NCBI GenBank assembly: GCA_039588915.1
Contig: JBDGYV010000034.1
Coordinates: 1-25,182 of the forward strand
Length of the DNA: 25,182 bases
Source: CAMYLR01 sp039588915
Lineage (GTDB): Bacteria > Gemmatimonadota > Gemmatimonadetes > JACCXV01 > JAHWKZ01
Reading direction: 5' to 3'
Made by a program: the position numbers and the translations under genes. How positions within the stretch are numbered: position 1 is the stretch's first letter; each line of letters starts with the position of its first letter. The notes under the pieces are model-generated. The model saw only the letters and a list, made by a program, of their open reading frames with translations, was not told where the DNA came from and did not search any database. Shown piece after piece: positions 1 through 8,661 of the stretch.

Positions 1-166
1 GGGCCAATCGCTCGTACACGGGTGGGATCGTCGAACCCCCGGTCAAGACGATGAACGCCCGGCCACGAGCCCGAAGCGCGCTGTCGATTGCGGTTTCGAT
101 CTGCGCCGCCGCGTCGTCGAAGAGCGTCTCCGTAGAGGGGTGGGTGACGATCGCGCGTCGACCCAA
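1..166 (-). CDS. pgl: 6-phosphogluconolactonase, N-terminal part (cut by window edge)
   Basis: The reading frame continues off the left edge, so only about 55 N-terminal residues are present. The enzyme hydrolyses 6-phosphoglucono-delta-lactone to 6-phosphogluconate, the step between Zwf and Gnd. The frame contains FIVLTGGSTIPPVYERLA, which matches the phosphate-binding ALSGGSTP-type segment near the N terminus of this family, preceded by a helix like the family's ETLFDDAAAQIETAI region. It follows zwf on the same strand with a gap of 2 bases if translation starts at the TTG at 166-164; an in-frame GTG at 202 overlapping the end of zwf is an alternative. Neither start has a strong ribosome binding site. 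Operon position after zwf and gnd supports the call strongly despite the short length. Confidence 0.8.
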   Translation of the reverse strand, partial: MGRRAIVTHPSTETLFDDAAAQIETAIDSALRARGRAFIVLTGGSTIPPVYERLA

Positions 167-168
167 GC

Positions 169-1722
169 CTAGTCGCCGGCCGCTTCCTTGAGCCCGCGCC
201 ACACGTGGCCGTTGCCGGCCAGGATTCGGGCCGCGTCGGGCGGCCCCTCGCTGCCGGCGTCATAGCTCGGAAACGCGGGCGGCGCGGCCAGTGCCCAAGT
301 CTCCAGGATCGGAGTGATCAACGCCCACTGAGCTTCGGCCTCGTCGCCGCGGGTGAAGAGCGTCGCGTCGCCCTCGATCGCGTCGAGCAGCAGCGTCCGA
401 TAGGCGTCGGGTAGCTCCACACCAAACGTCTGCTGGTAGTCGAACTCCATTCGTACCCGCGACGTTCGCATCCCCTCGCCGGGCACCTTGACCGCGAACG
501 TGATGTCGATCTCCTCGTCGGGCTTGAGTCGGATCGCGATCGAGTTCGGTGGCACGCGCGCGTCGGTGCGGGCGAACAACGTATGCGGCGTGGACTTGAA
601 TTGCACCGCGATCTCGGTCACGTCGCGGCACAGCCGCTTGCCCGCTCGGACGTAGAATGGAACACCGGCCCAGCGCCAGTTTTCGATTTGAAACTCGACT
701 GCCGCAAACGTCTCGGTGACAGAGTCGCTCGCCACCCGCTCGGCCTCCCGGTAGCCTGGGACTTGCTCACCGTTGATCGTGCCCGGACCGTATTGCCCGC
801 GAGCGGTCCGGTGGATGACTTCGTGGGCACTCATCGGGGGCATCGAGCGCAGCACCTGGACCTTCTGCTCGCGCACCGAATCGGCATCGTATGCCACCGG
901 TGGCTCCATCGCGGTCAGAGTCAGCAGCTGCATGAGGTGGTTGGCGATCATGTCGCGCAGTGCGCCCGTACCATCGTAGAAGCCGGCGCGATGACCGACA
1001 CTGAGCGTTTCCGCTGCGGTGATCTGCACCTGTTCGACGTAGTTCCGGTTCCAAATCGGTTCGAACAACGTGTTCCCGAACCGAAAGGCCAGGATGTTCT
1101 GGACCGTCTCCTTGCCCAGATAGTGATCGATGCGAAACACCTGCGACTCGCTGAACGAGCGAGCGATCGTCTGGTTGAGCTCACGCGCCGAGTCGGAGTC
1201 GTGCCCAAACGGTTTCTCCACCACGATGCGCGTCCAGCCATCGCCCTCGACGCAAAAACCGGTTGTCGCCAAACCCTCGATGATCGTGGGCGCGAGCGAT
1301 GGGGACACCGACAAGTAGAAGAGCTGGTTGCCGTCGGTGGGTGAGCCGGCACCGTGTGACTCCAGTCGTGTGGCGAGCTCACGATAGGCGTCGGTCTGGA
1401 GCAGATCGGCCTGCATGTAGTCGAGCTTGCGGGCGAACCCGTCCCAGCCCGACGTGTCGAAGTCGCTCACGCGTTGCGCAACGGCCTCGCGCATCAGGTC
1501 GCGAAACGCATCGATTGACATTTCAGCGCGACCGACGCCGATAATCGTGAAGCACTCGTCCAGGTACCCGTCGCGATGCAGCCGGTAGAGGGCGGGTAGG
1601 AGCTTGCGTTTCGACAGATCCCCGGTGCCGCCGAAAATCACTAGCGCGCACTTCCCGGCTTTGCGCAGCTTGACCTTTTCGACGTGGGTCTTGGTTTGGG
1701 CACGGACCACGGGGTCGCTCAC
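169..1722 (-). CDS. zwf: Glucose-6-phosphate 1-dehydrogenase
   Basis: Oxidises glucose 6-phosphate to 6-phosphogluconolactone with NAD(P)+, the entry step of the oxidative pentose phosphate pathway, in the cytoplasm. The N-terminal Rossmann motif FGGTGDLSKRK lies at about residues 30-40, VVEKPFGHD at about 167-175, and the active-site signature RIDHYLGKE with the catalytic His at about 197-205. The length of 517 residues is normal for bacterial Zwf. I chose the GTG at 1722 rather than the upstream ATG at 1752: it overlaps the gnd stop as GTGA and has GAGAGG seven bases upstream, whereas the longer form would add ten residues buried inside gnd. Next gene downstream is pgl. Coupling to gnd implies co-expression with the rest of the pentose phosphate cluster. 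Confidence 0.97.
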   Translation of the reverse strand: MSDPVVRAQTKTHVEKVKLRKAGKCALVIFGGTGDLSKRKLLPALYRLHRDGYLDECFTIIGVGRAEMSIDAFRDLMREAVAQRVSDFDTSGWDGFARKLDYMQADLLQTDAYRELATRLESHGAGSPTDGNQLFYLSVSPSLAPTIIEGLATTGFCVEGDGWTRIVVEKPFGHDSDSARELNQTIARSFSESQVFRIDHYLGKETVQNILAFRFGNTLFEPIWNRNYVEQVQITAAETLSVGHRAGFYDGTGALRDMIANHLMQLLTLTAMEPPVAYDADSVREQKVQVLRSMPPMSAHEVIHRTARGQYGPGTINGEQVPGYREAERVASDSVTETFAAVEFQIENWRWAGVPFYVRAGKRLCRDVTEIAVQFKSTPHTLFARTDARVPPNSIAIRLKPDEEIDITFAVKVPGEGMRTSRVRMEFDYQQTFGVELPDAYRTLLLDAIEGDATLFTRGDEAEAQWALITPILETWALAAPPAFPSYDAGSEGPPDAARILAGNGHVWRGLKEAAGD

Positions 1723-3158
1723 TCGGTCACCTCTCGGGCCCGGGCTTGCCACTCGGTGTGCACCGGATCGCCTTCTGGATCGTCGAGCCGCCGGTAGGTG
1801 TGCGAACCGAAGTAGTCACGTTGGGCCTGGGTCAAGTTGTGCGGTAACCGTGCGCTCCGGTAGCCGTCGAAGTAGGCCAGCGACGCGCTCCAGCAGGGAA
1901 CCGGGATGCCGAGTCGGGCGGCGGTTGCGACCGCTCGCCGCCAGCCGGACTGAGCGCGGTTGGCCCGCTCGGCCATGTCGTCGTCGAGCAGCAAGTTGAC
2001 GAGCTCGGGCTGGCGATCGAACGCCGATCGAATCGGCTCCAAGAGCCTCGCCCGGATGATGCAGCCGCCCATCCAAACACGCGCCACCTCGGCGAGCGGA
2101 ATCGACCAGCCGTGCTTTTCAGAACCCTGGGTGATGAGGTCCATCCCCTGCGCGAACGCGGCGATCCGCGATCCGTAGACGGCGTCCCGAACGTCATTGG
2201 CTAGCTGCTCCCGATCGACATCGCCGATCGACTGCTTGGGGCCCTGCAAGACGTGGCCCGCTCGCTCGCGTTCGTCACGGCGGCTCGAGACGACGCGTGC
2301 GTCGACAGCGGCCACAATCGACGGCACCGGCACGCCGAGCTCGAAGGCGGTCACTGCCGTCCATCGGCCAGTTCCCTTTTGCGACGCTTCGTCGACGATC
2401 TGCTCGACCAACGGCTGGTCGGTCGTTGCGTCGCGAACGCGAAAGATCTCGGCGGTGATCTCAATCAGGTACGATGCCAGCGGACCCTCGTTCCATGTAC
2501 CGAACAGTTCGGCCAACGAGTCGGCGTCGATCCCGATCCCGTTCCCGAGCACGTCGTACGCCTCGGCGATCGATTGCATGTCGGCGTACTCGATCCCGTT
2601 GTGGACCATCTTAACGAAGTGGCCGGCGCCACCCGATCCCAGGTACCCGACGCAGGGGCCGAAATCGGTCTCGGCCGCGATCGCTTCTAACACCGGCTGA
2701 ATGGCGTCGTACGCTTCGCGCGGACCGCCCGGCATGAGCGATGGCCCGTGGCGCGCGCCCTCGGCGCCGCCCGAAACGCCGACCCCAAAAAACGCCAACC
2801 CGTGCTCGGCGAGTTCACCGCTTCGGCGCTCGGTGTCGTTGAAGTTCGAGTTGCCGCCGTCGATCACGATATCTCCTGGATCGAGCAGCGGTGTCAGACC
2901 GGTGAGTGTCTGATCGACCGGCTTGCCGGCCGGGATCATGATCAAGATTCGGCGCGGTGGCGCGATCGCTGCCACCAGCTCCTCGAACGTGTCGGCGCGG
3001 GTGAATGCGCGATCCGCGTGCTCGGAGACGAATGCTGCGGTGCGATCGGCTTCGAGATTCCACACTGCGACCGGGAAGCCATGCTCCTCGACGTTGAGCG
3101 CCAGGTTGGAGCCCATCGTGCCGAGGCCGATCAGACCGAATTGCGCGGGTGGGCTCAC
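1719..3158 (-). CDS. gnd: 6-phosphogluconate dehydrogenase, decarboxylating
   Basis: Converts 6-phosphogluconate to ribulose 5-phosphate and CO2 with reduction of NADP+. The 479-residue length matches the long, dimeric form. The N-terminal dinucleotide motif GLGTMG is at residues 11-16, the DGGNS substrate loop at about 100-104, the GVSGGAEGARHGPSLMPGG block at about 127-145, and the catalytic lysine in GHFVKMVHNGIEY at residue 183. A C-terminal all-helical domain carries the QKGTGRWT segment. The start is GTG at 3158, overlapping the stop of the DUF4126 gene as GTGA, and the stop overlaps the zwf start in the same way. This double coupling puts gnd in the middle of a single transcript. Confidence 0.97.
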   Translation of the reverse strand: MSPPAQFGLIGLGTMGSNLALNVEEHGFPVAVWNLEADRTAAFVSEHADRAFTRADTFEELVAAIAPPRRILIMIPAGKPVDQTLTGLTPLLDPGDIVIDGGNSNFNDTERRSGELAEHGLAFFGVGVSGGAEGARHGPSLMPGGPREAYDAIQPVLEAIAAETDFGPCVGYLGSGGAGHFVKMVHNGIEYADMQSIAEAYDVLGNGIGIDADSLAELFGTWNEGPLASYLIEITAEIFRVRDATTDQPLVEQIVDEASQKGTGRWTAVTAFELGVPVPSIVAAVDARVVSSRRDERERAGHVLQGPKQSIGDVDREQLANDVRDAVYGSRIAAFAQGMDLITQGSEKHGWSIPLAEVARVWMGGCIIRARLLEPIRSAFDRQPELVNLLLDDDMAERANRAQSGWRRAVATAARLGIPVPCWSASLAYFDGYRSARLPHNLTQAQRDYFGSHTYRRLDDPEGDPVHTEWQARAREVTE

Positions 3159-3730
3159 GCTCTAGACGAAAACCGGCGCTTCGCGCCGAGGTACAATCGT
3201 CGCGAGAACACAAAGATGAGAAACAGCAGTGCGACACCGACGACCAACGCGACGATCGGAACCATCAACGTCAAGAAGCCCATCGTGATCACCAACCCGT
3301 CCTCGGCCAGGCTCATGCCCGAGTTCGAGAACGGTTCGGGTGACGTATTGATCGCTGCTCGCGAGCCGGCCTTGGTCACGTGCGTGCTGGCGGCCACCGT
3401 GGCCCCCATTAGCGCCACCACCCCTTGTAAGAGCGGCGTGGCCTCACCCATTGCCGCGACCGCGATCAGCGCGCCGCCCAACGGTCGCACGAGCGTATGA
3501 ACGGCGTCCCAAGCGGTATCGATCCATGGAATCTTGTCGGCCAAGAACTCGATCGCGTACATCGCCAGCGCGCCGTAAATGACGAGGTCGTTGTCGAAGA
3601 CTTGGAATTGCGCTGGTAGGTCGACCCAACCGTACCGCTCCGCCAAGCCGATAATCGCGACGGTAGCGTACAGATTGATGCCGGCGGTGAAGGAGAATCC
3701 GAACGCCCGGCTCAGCGTGACGAGATCCAC
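3155..3730 (-). CDS. DUF4126 family membrane protein
   Basis: A 191-residue hydrophobic protein that resembles the DUF4126 family: the N-terminal segment FSFTAGINLYATVAIIGLAE, the IEFLADKIPWIDTAWDAVHT motif and the small-residue-rich middle (GATVAASTHVTKAGSRAAIN) are characteristic. Membrane segments are visible at roughly residues 7-28, 47-65, 78-112 and 145-175, with a basic C-terminal tail. The family has no established biochemical function. It sits between tal and gnd, 24 bases after tal, and its stop overlaps the gnd GTG start, so it is translated with the pentose phosphate enzymes. The start is GTG at 3730 with a GCGAGGGCG purine-rich stretch upstream. A transport or regulatory link with sugar phosphate metabolism is only suggested by position. 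Confidence 0.85.
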   Translation of the reverse strand: MDLVTLSRAFGFSFTAGINLYATVAIIGLAERYGWVDLPAQFQVFDNDLVIYGALAMYAIEFLADKIPWIDTAWDAVHTLVRPLGGALIAVAAMGEATPLLQGVVALMGATVAASTHVTKAGSRAAINTSPEPFSNSGMSLAEDGLVITMGFLTLMVPIVALVVGVALLFLIFVFSRRLYLGAKRRFSSRA

Positions 3731-3754
3731 GGTAACGCCCTCGCCTAGCTCTGG

Positions 3755-4879
3755 TCAGGCGGTTTGAACGAGACGCTGTTCGCGGCGGATAGTTTCGAGC
3801 AGTTGGTCGTACGAGGCACCAAACTTGCTCACGCCTTCCTTCTCGAGCTCTTGCGTGACGTCATCGAAGTCGATTCCCACGTGACCCAGCTCGTGGATCA
3901 CCTCGTGACACTCCTTGCGGTCCTCGTAGATCCGCACCAAGGGATCGCCGTGATCGCGGAACGCATCGAGCGTCTTGGGCGGTAGCGTGTTCACGGTCTC
4001 GGGTCCGATCAACGAATCGACGTAGTAAACGTCGGAGTACTCGGGGTTCTTGGTAGATGTCGAGGCCCAAAGCGGGCGCTGGACCCGAGCCCCGGCTGCG
4101 GCTAGCGCCGCGAACCGTGGCGCCTGGACGCGCTCCTCGAACGCCTGATAGGCGAGCCGCGCATTGGCGATCGCGGTCTGCCCCTTGAGACGCTCGGCCA
4201 GGTCTCGCTTGTCGCCGGTCTCGGCTTCGATCACCTGGTCCAGCCGCTTGTCGACCATCGAGTCAACACGGCTGACGAAAAAGCTCGCCACCGATGCCAC
4301 CCGATCGACGGGCAAGTGACGATCGACCCGCTCCTCGAGTGCAGAAAACCAAGCGTCCATCACCTCGTGGTATCGATTGACCGAGAACAGCAACGTGATG
4401 TTGATGTTGATGCCTTCCAGCAAAGACTCGCTGATCGCCGGCAATCCCTCGTACGTGCCGGGGATCTTGACCATTACGTTGGGTCGATCGCAGGCGGCCC
4501 ACAGTCGACGCACTTCCTCGACCGTGCGATCGGTGTCGTACGCCAGGCTCGGGCGCACCTCGATCGAGACGAAGCCATCCTTGCCTTCGGTGCTGTCGTA
4601 CAGCGGCCGGAAGTGGTCGGCCGAGCGCTGAACGTCGGCCACCGCCAATCGTTCGAAGACCACATCCGGCTCGACGTCGCTGCCGGCGCTGCGGATATCG
4701 TCGTCATATAGATCGCTGTCGCTGATTGCGCCGTCGAAAATCGTCGGATTCGACGTCATCCCCGCCAGGTCATCCTCTTCGATCAATCGGGCGAGTTCGC
4801 CGTCGAACAGATCGCGGCGGATGTAGTCAAGCCAAATGCTCTGACCGAGCTCGCGAAGTTGGTTGAGCGGATTGGCCAC
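3755..4879 (-). CDS. tal: Transaldolase
   Basis: Transfers the dihydroxyacetone unit of sedoheptulose 7-phosphate to glyceraldehyde 3-phosphate, giving erythrose 4-phosphate and fructose 6-phosphate. At 374 residues it belongs with the longer transaldolase group found in actinobacteria and others rather than the short MipB/TalC type. Visible signatures are GMTSNPTIFDGAI near residue 40, the Schiff-base lysine in NVMVKIPGT at residue 138, NITLLFSVNRY near residue 165, and RPLWASTSTKNP near residue 275. The GTG start at 4879 has a textbook AGGAGG five bases upstream, the strongest Shine-Dalgarno in this cluster. It lies 18 bases after rpiB and 24 bases before the DUF4126 gene. Confidence 0.96.
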   Translation of the reverse strand: MANPLNQLRELGQSIWLDYIRRDLFDGELARLIEEDDLAGMTSNPTIFDGAISDSDLYDDDIRSAGSDVEPDVVFERLAVADVQRSADHFRPLYDSTEGKDGFVSIEVRPSLAYDTDRTVEEVRRLWAACDRPNVMVKIPGTYEGLPAISESLLEGININITLLFSVNRYHEVMDAWFSALEERVDRHLPVDRVASVASFFVSRVDSMVDKRLDQVIEAETGDKRDLAERLKGQTAIANARLAYQAFEERVQAPRFAALAAAGARVQRPLWASTSTKNPEYSDVYYVDSLIGPETVNTLPPKTLDAFRDHGDPLVRIYEDRKECHEVIHELGHVGIDFDDVTQELEKEGVSKFGASYDQLLETIRREQRLVQTA

Positions 4880-4897
4880 GGGATCCTCCTTAGGGTC

Positions 4898-5368
4898 CTA
4901 CCGGTCGAACTCGCCGGCAAGCGCGTCGTGCTCGATCTCGATCACCTTGGCTAGGCGACGAGTGTGCCGCTCGGCGTCGGAGAAGCGCGCCGCCAAAAAC
5001 GCGGTCGTGACCTCGGCCGCCAACTCCGGACCGATCACGCGTGCGCCGAGCGCGAGCACGTTGACGTCATCGTCCTCGACGCCTTGCCGGGCGGAAAAGG
5101 TATCGTGGGCCACCGAGGCGCGCACTCCGGGGATCTTGCAAGCCGCGACCGCTGCGCCGACACCGCTACCGCATACGAGCACGCCGCGGTCAACATTCCC
5201 GTGGGCGATGGCGGTCCCCACCAGGCGAGCGTAGTCGGGGTAGTCATCATCGGGCTCGAGCTCATGCGCGCCGACGTCGAAGATCTCGTGACCCGAGTCG
5301 GCGATGGCGGCCATGATGCGTGGTTTGAGCGGATAACCGGCGTGATCTGCGCCGATGGCAACGATCAT
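4898..5368 (-). CDS. rpiB: Ribose-5-phosphate isomerase B
   Basis: Interconverts ribulose 5-phosphate and ribose 5-phosphate. The 156-residue protein starts with MIVAIGADHAGYPLK, the family's N-terminal strand and DH substrate residues. It keeps the E. coli-type catalytic cysteine in VCGSGVGAAVAACKIPGVRA (around residue 67) and the HDTFSARQGVEDDDVNVLALG loop that closes the active site. A longer open frame runs upstream to 5542, but its extra 58 residues lie over transketolase and have no RpiB homology, so the ATG at 5368 is preferred even though no clear Shine-Dalgarno precedes it. It is placed between tkt (34-base gap) and tal (18-base gap), matching its role between them in the pathway. 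Confidence 0.94.
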   Translation of the reverse strand: MIVAIGADHAGYPLKPRIMAAIADSGHEIFDVGAHELEPDDDYPDYARLVGTAIAHGNVDRGVLVCGSGVGAAVAACKIPGVRASVAHDTFSARQGVEDDDVNVLALGARVIGPELAAEVTTAFLAARFSDAERHTRRLAKVIEIEHDALAGEFDR

Positions 5369-5402
5369 TGTGCGATCGCCGAACGGCCGTAGCGCGTTCG
5401 CA

Positions 5403-7436
5403 TCACGCGGACGCGGGTTGACCGACCAGCGCCCGGGCGGCGGCGGCCACCCGATCGGCGGTGATGCCGTAGCGCTCGAGGTTGGTCGCCCCTGGCGCCG
5501 AAGCCCCAAAACGGTCGACGCCGATCGCGGTGCCGCGATCACCGATCCATCTTTCCCAACCGAGTGTCGCGCCGGCCTCGACCGAAACGCGGGCGGTGAC
5601 GCGGGGCGATAGGACCCGATCGCGGTAAGCCACGTCCTGGTCGGCGAACATCTCCCAGCTCGGCATCGAGACGACCCGAGCGCCGATCCCCTCCGTGGCG
5701 AGCGTCGACTGCGCTTCGAGCGCCACCGCGACCTCGGAGCCGGTAGCGATCACGATCGCGTCGGGAACTCCGTTCGGTGCGTCCGACAGCACATACGCCC
5801 CGTGCACCAGCTCGCCGGCTCCGGCTCGGTTGGCACGATCGATCGTGGCCAGCTTCTGGCGCGTTAGGACCAGCGCCACCGGCCCGTCGGGGTGAGTCAT
5901 CGTCCAGCGCCATGCCGCTGCCGCTTCGTTGGCGTCGGCCGGCCGAATGACGGTCAGGTTGGGCATCGCTCGGAGCGACATCAGGTGCTCGACCGGCTGG
6001 TGGGTCGGTCCATCCTCGCCGATAGCGATCGAGTCGTGGGTCCAGACGAAGATGACCGCCAGCTCGTTGAGCGCGGCCAACCGCACCGCCGGACGCATGT
6101 AATCCGAGAACACGAAGAACGTGGCCGCGAACGGTCGGACGCCGCCGTGGTACGCCATGCCGTTCGAGATCGCCCCCATCGCATGCTCGCGGACGCCGTA
6201 GTGGAAGTTGCGCCCGCTCCCGGTCTGACCGTCGAAATCGTCGGCGCCGGTGATCGTCGTCTTGGTCGATCCGGCCAGGTCGGCGTCGCCCCCGATCAGC
6301 CACGGCACCCGTTGGGCGATCGCGTTGAGCGCCATTCCCGCAGCCACGCGGGTGGCGACCGGCTCGCCCGCTTCCCAGACCGGAAGGTCCCCGTCCCAGC
6401 CACTCGGCAGCGACCCCGACCGCGCGAGCCACCACTTCTCGGCCAGCTTCGGGTGTCGGTCGGCATAGGCATCAAACATCTCCATCCAAGCTCGCCGCGT
6501 CGTGTTCCCTCGTGTGGTGGCATCGGCCATGTGGGCGCGGGCCTCTTCGGGGACATGGAACGTCTGATCTGGCGCGGGCCAGCCAAGCGCTTCCTTTGTG
6601 CGCACGACTTCCTCGTCGCCGAGCGGCTCGCCGTGCGCCTTATGCGTACCTGCCCGACTCGGAGACCCAAAGCCGATCGTCGTCCGTATCGAGATGATCG
6701 AGGGTTGCTCGGTGTCGGCTATGGCCGCCTCGATCGCGGCGTCGATCGACGACAGATCGTTGTCACCGTCGTCGACGGTCAGCACCTGCCACCCGTACGC
6801 CTCGTACCGCTTGGCGACGTCCTCGTCCATCGACTGCGACAGCGGGCCGTCGAGCGTGATCTTGTTGTCGTCGTACAGCAGGATCAGTCGGCCGAGCTTC
6901 AAGAAACCGGCGATCGAGCACGCCTCGGCGGCGACGCCCTCCATGATGTCGCCGTCGGACACCAGCGCGAACGTACGGTGATCGACGATCGGGAAGTCGG
7001 GACGGTTGAAGTGGTTGGCCAACCATCGCTCGGCGATCGCCATCCCCACCGCGTTCGCGCACCCCTGGCCGAGTGGGCCGGTCGTGGCCTCGACGCCGGG
7101 TGTCAGGTGGTACTCGGGGTGGCCGGGTGTTTGGCTCTCCCACTGGCGAAATCGTTCGAGCTCGGTGAGCGGCAGATCGTAGCCGTATAGATGCAGCAGC
7201 GAGTAGATCAGCGCCGAGCCGTGGCCGGCCGACAGCACGAAACGGTCTCGGTTCGGCCACTCGGGCTCACGTGGATCGAATGTCAGGTGTCGTTGCCACA
7301 GCACGTACGCCATCGGGGCCGCGCCCATCGGCAGCCCCGGGTGGCCTGAGTTTGCCCGCTGCGGCTGATCGATCGAGAGCGTTCTGAGCGCGTTCACGCA
7401 CAGCCGGTCGAGATCGCCGAAGCGGTCTGCGGTCAC
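5403..7436 (-). CDS. tkt: Transketolase
   Basis: Thiamine-diphosphate enzyme that moves two-carbon ketol units between pentose and triose or tetrose phosphates. The 677-residue length is standard. The N-terminal TPP domain contains GHPGLPMGAAPMAYVLW near residue 30, the metal-binding GDIMEGVAAEACSIAGFLKL near residue 160 and the DDNKITLDG loop. The pyrimidine-binding domain has HDSIAIGEDGPTHQPVEHL near residue 475, and a C-terminal domain follows. The start is GTG at 7436, overlapping the dipeptidase stop as GTGA, so the two genes are translationally coupled. No truncation or missing motif was seen. Confidence 0.97.
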   Translation of the reverse strand: MTADRFGDLDRLCVNALRTLSIDQPQRANSGHPGLPMGAAPMAYVLWQRHLTFDPREPEWPNRDRFVLSAGHGSALIYSLLHLYGYDLPLTELERFRQWESQTPGHPEYHLTPGVEATTGPLGQGCANAVGMAIAERWLANHFNRPDFPIVDHRTFALVSDGDIMEGVAAEACSIAGFLKLGRLILLYDDNKITLDGPLSQSMDEDVAKRYEAYGWQVLTVDDGDNDLSSIDAAIEAAIADTEQPSIISIRTTIGFGSPSRAGTHKAHGEPLGDEEVVRTKEALGWPAPDQTFHVPEEARAHMADATTRGNTTRRAWMEMFDAYADRHPKLAEKWWLARSGSLPSGWDGDLPVWEAGEPVATRVAAGMALNAIAQRVPWLIGGDADLAGSTKTTITGADDFDGQTGSGRNFHYGVREHAMGAISNGMAYHGGVRPFAATFFVFSDYMRPAVRLAALNELAVIFVWTHDSIAIGEDGPTHQPVEHLMSLRAMPNLTVIRPADANEAAAAWRWTMTHPDGPVALVLTRQKLATIDRANRAGAGELVHGAYVLSDAPNGVPDAIVIATGSEVAVALEAQSTLATEGIGARVVSMPSWEMFADQDVAYRDRVLSPRVTARVSVEAGATLGWERWIGDRGTAIGVDRFGASAPGATNLERYGITADRVAAAARALVGQPASA

Positions 7437-8638
7437 GGCTGTTCGGGTTCTTCGATCTGGGGCGAGATCGTGGCCACGATGGGATCTTTCTCGGCCTGTA
7501 GACGGCTCGCCGTCGCCTCGGCGTCGCGCAGGACTCTCAGCAGATTCAAACCGAGCAGCTTCTTTATCTCTATGTCGCTGTAACCGCGTTGAATGAGCTC
7601 GGCGACGATCGCCGGAAACGTCGATACGTCCTCGAGCCCGGTCGGGGTGGCATCGATGCCGTCGAAGTCAGATCCGAACCCGACGTGGTCAATACCCGCC
7701 TCGCTGATCAAGTGATCGAAGTGGTCAGCGACCTGCGCCAGCGTCGCACGCGGCGCCGGGGAAGCATCGCTCTCGCTTTCTTTGTACAGGCGCACTTCAT
7801 CGCTCACATACGAAGGCGAGTAATTGACCATGACGATCCCGCCGTTGTCGGCCAGTTGTCTCAGGATCGAGTCGGGCACGTTGCGCACGTGATCGGTCAA
7901 CGTACGGGCGGACGAGTGCGAGTAGATCACGGGGGCTTCGGAGAGTCGAAGTGCGTCCATCATCGTTTCATCCGAAACGTGGCTTAAGTCGATCAGTATT
8001 CCCAACCGGTTCATCTCGCGTACCACCGATTCGCCGAACTCGGAGAGCCCCTGGTGACGCGGTTCGTCGGTAGCCGCATCCGCCCAGGCGTGGGTCTTCC
8101 AGTGGGTGAGCGTCATGTACCGGACGCCGAGGTCGTGGAAGGTGCGCAACACGTCGAGCGAACCCTCGATCGCATGGCCTCCCTCGAGCCCGATCAACGC
8201 CGCGATCCGACCGCTGTCAAACGCGGCTGTTACCTCATCGGCCGTGGTAGCCAGGGCGAACGTGTCCGGGTAGCGGTCGACCATACGATGGATCAGATCG
8301 ATCTGCATGAGGCCAAGGCGCGTTGCGCCGTTCGCGATCAGATCAACGGGTACGTAGGCGACAAAGAACGCGCCGCCCATCAACCCTTGCCTCAGCCGCG
8401 GGATGTCGGTGTGCAGCTTTTCCTGAGACACGGCGATGTCGATCTGGGAGAAATCTCCGTCCGCGTGCTTGCGCATCTGCCACGGCAGGTCATTGTGGCC
8501 ATCGATCAGCGGCGTCTCGGACATCAACGCACGCGCATGCGCGACAGGATCGGACCGATCCTGGGGTGTCTGGCCCATGGCTGGCGCAGCTAGCGCTAGT
8601 CCGGCAAGAACGAGCTTCAAAGAATTACGGAAAGGCAT
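7433..8638 (-). CDS. Exported M19 (renal-type) membrane dipeptidase
   Basis: A zinc dipeptidase of peptidase family M19. The N terminus (MPFRNSLKLVLAGLALAAPAMGQ) is a signal peptide, so the enzyme acts outside the cytoplasm. Metal-binding features are present in order: LIDGHNDLPW, the bridging glutamate in IGLEGGHAIEG, DLSHVSDETMMDAL, VIYSHSSAR, and HVGFGSDFDGI. The family cleaves dipeptides and sometimes D-amino-acid-containing or beta-lactam substrates; the exact substrate here is unknown. I prefer the ATG at 8638 because GAGAG lies eight bases upstream; a GTG two codons earlier at 8644 is possible. Its stop overlaps the tkt start, an unusual partner for a pentose phosphate enzyme. Confidence 0.93.
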   Translation of the reverse strand: MPFRNSLKLVLAGLALAAPAMGQTPQDRSDPVAHARALMSETPLIDGHNDLPWQMRKHADGDFSQIDIAVSQEKLHTDIPRLRQGLMGGAFFVAYVPVDLIANGATRLGLMQIDLIHRMVDRYPDTFALATTADEVTAAFDSGRIAALIGLEGGHAIEGSLDVLRTFHDLGVRYMTLTHWKTHAWADAATDEPRHQGLSEFGESVVREMNRLGILIDLSHVSDETMMDALRLSEAPVIYSHSSARTLTDHVRNVPDSILRQLADNGGIVMVNYSPSYVSDEVRLYKESESDASPAPRATLAQVADHFDHLISEAGIDHVGFGSDFDGIDATPTGLEDVSTFPAIVAELIQRGYSDIEIKKLLGLNLLRVLRDAEATASRLQAEKDPIVATISPQIEEPEQP

Positions 8639-8661
8639 GGTCACGTCTCTCGGGATCGGGT

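Noticed and set aside
5369..5542. Longer start for rpiB
   Set aside because: The extra 58 residues overlap transketolase, lack family similarity and are low-complexity; RpiB proteins begin at the MIVAIGADHAG strand.
5892..7190. Long open frame on the plus strand (432 codons)
   Set aside because: It lies entirely opposite transketolase, which has all family motifs; the antisense product shows only biased Arg/Val/Asp composition.
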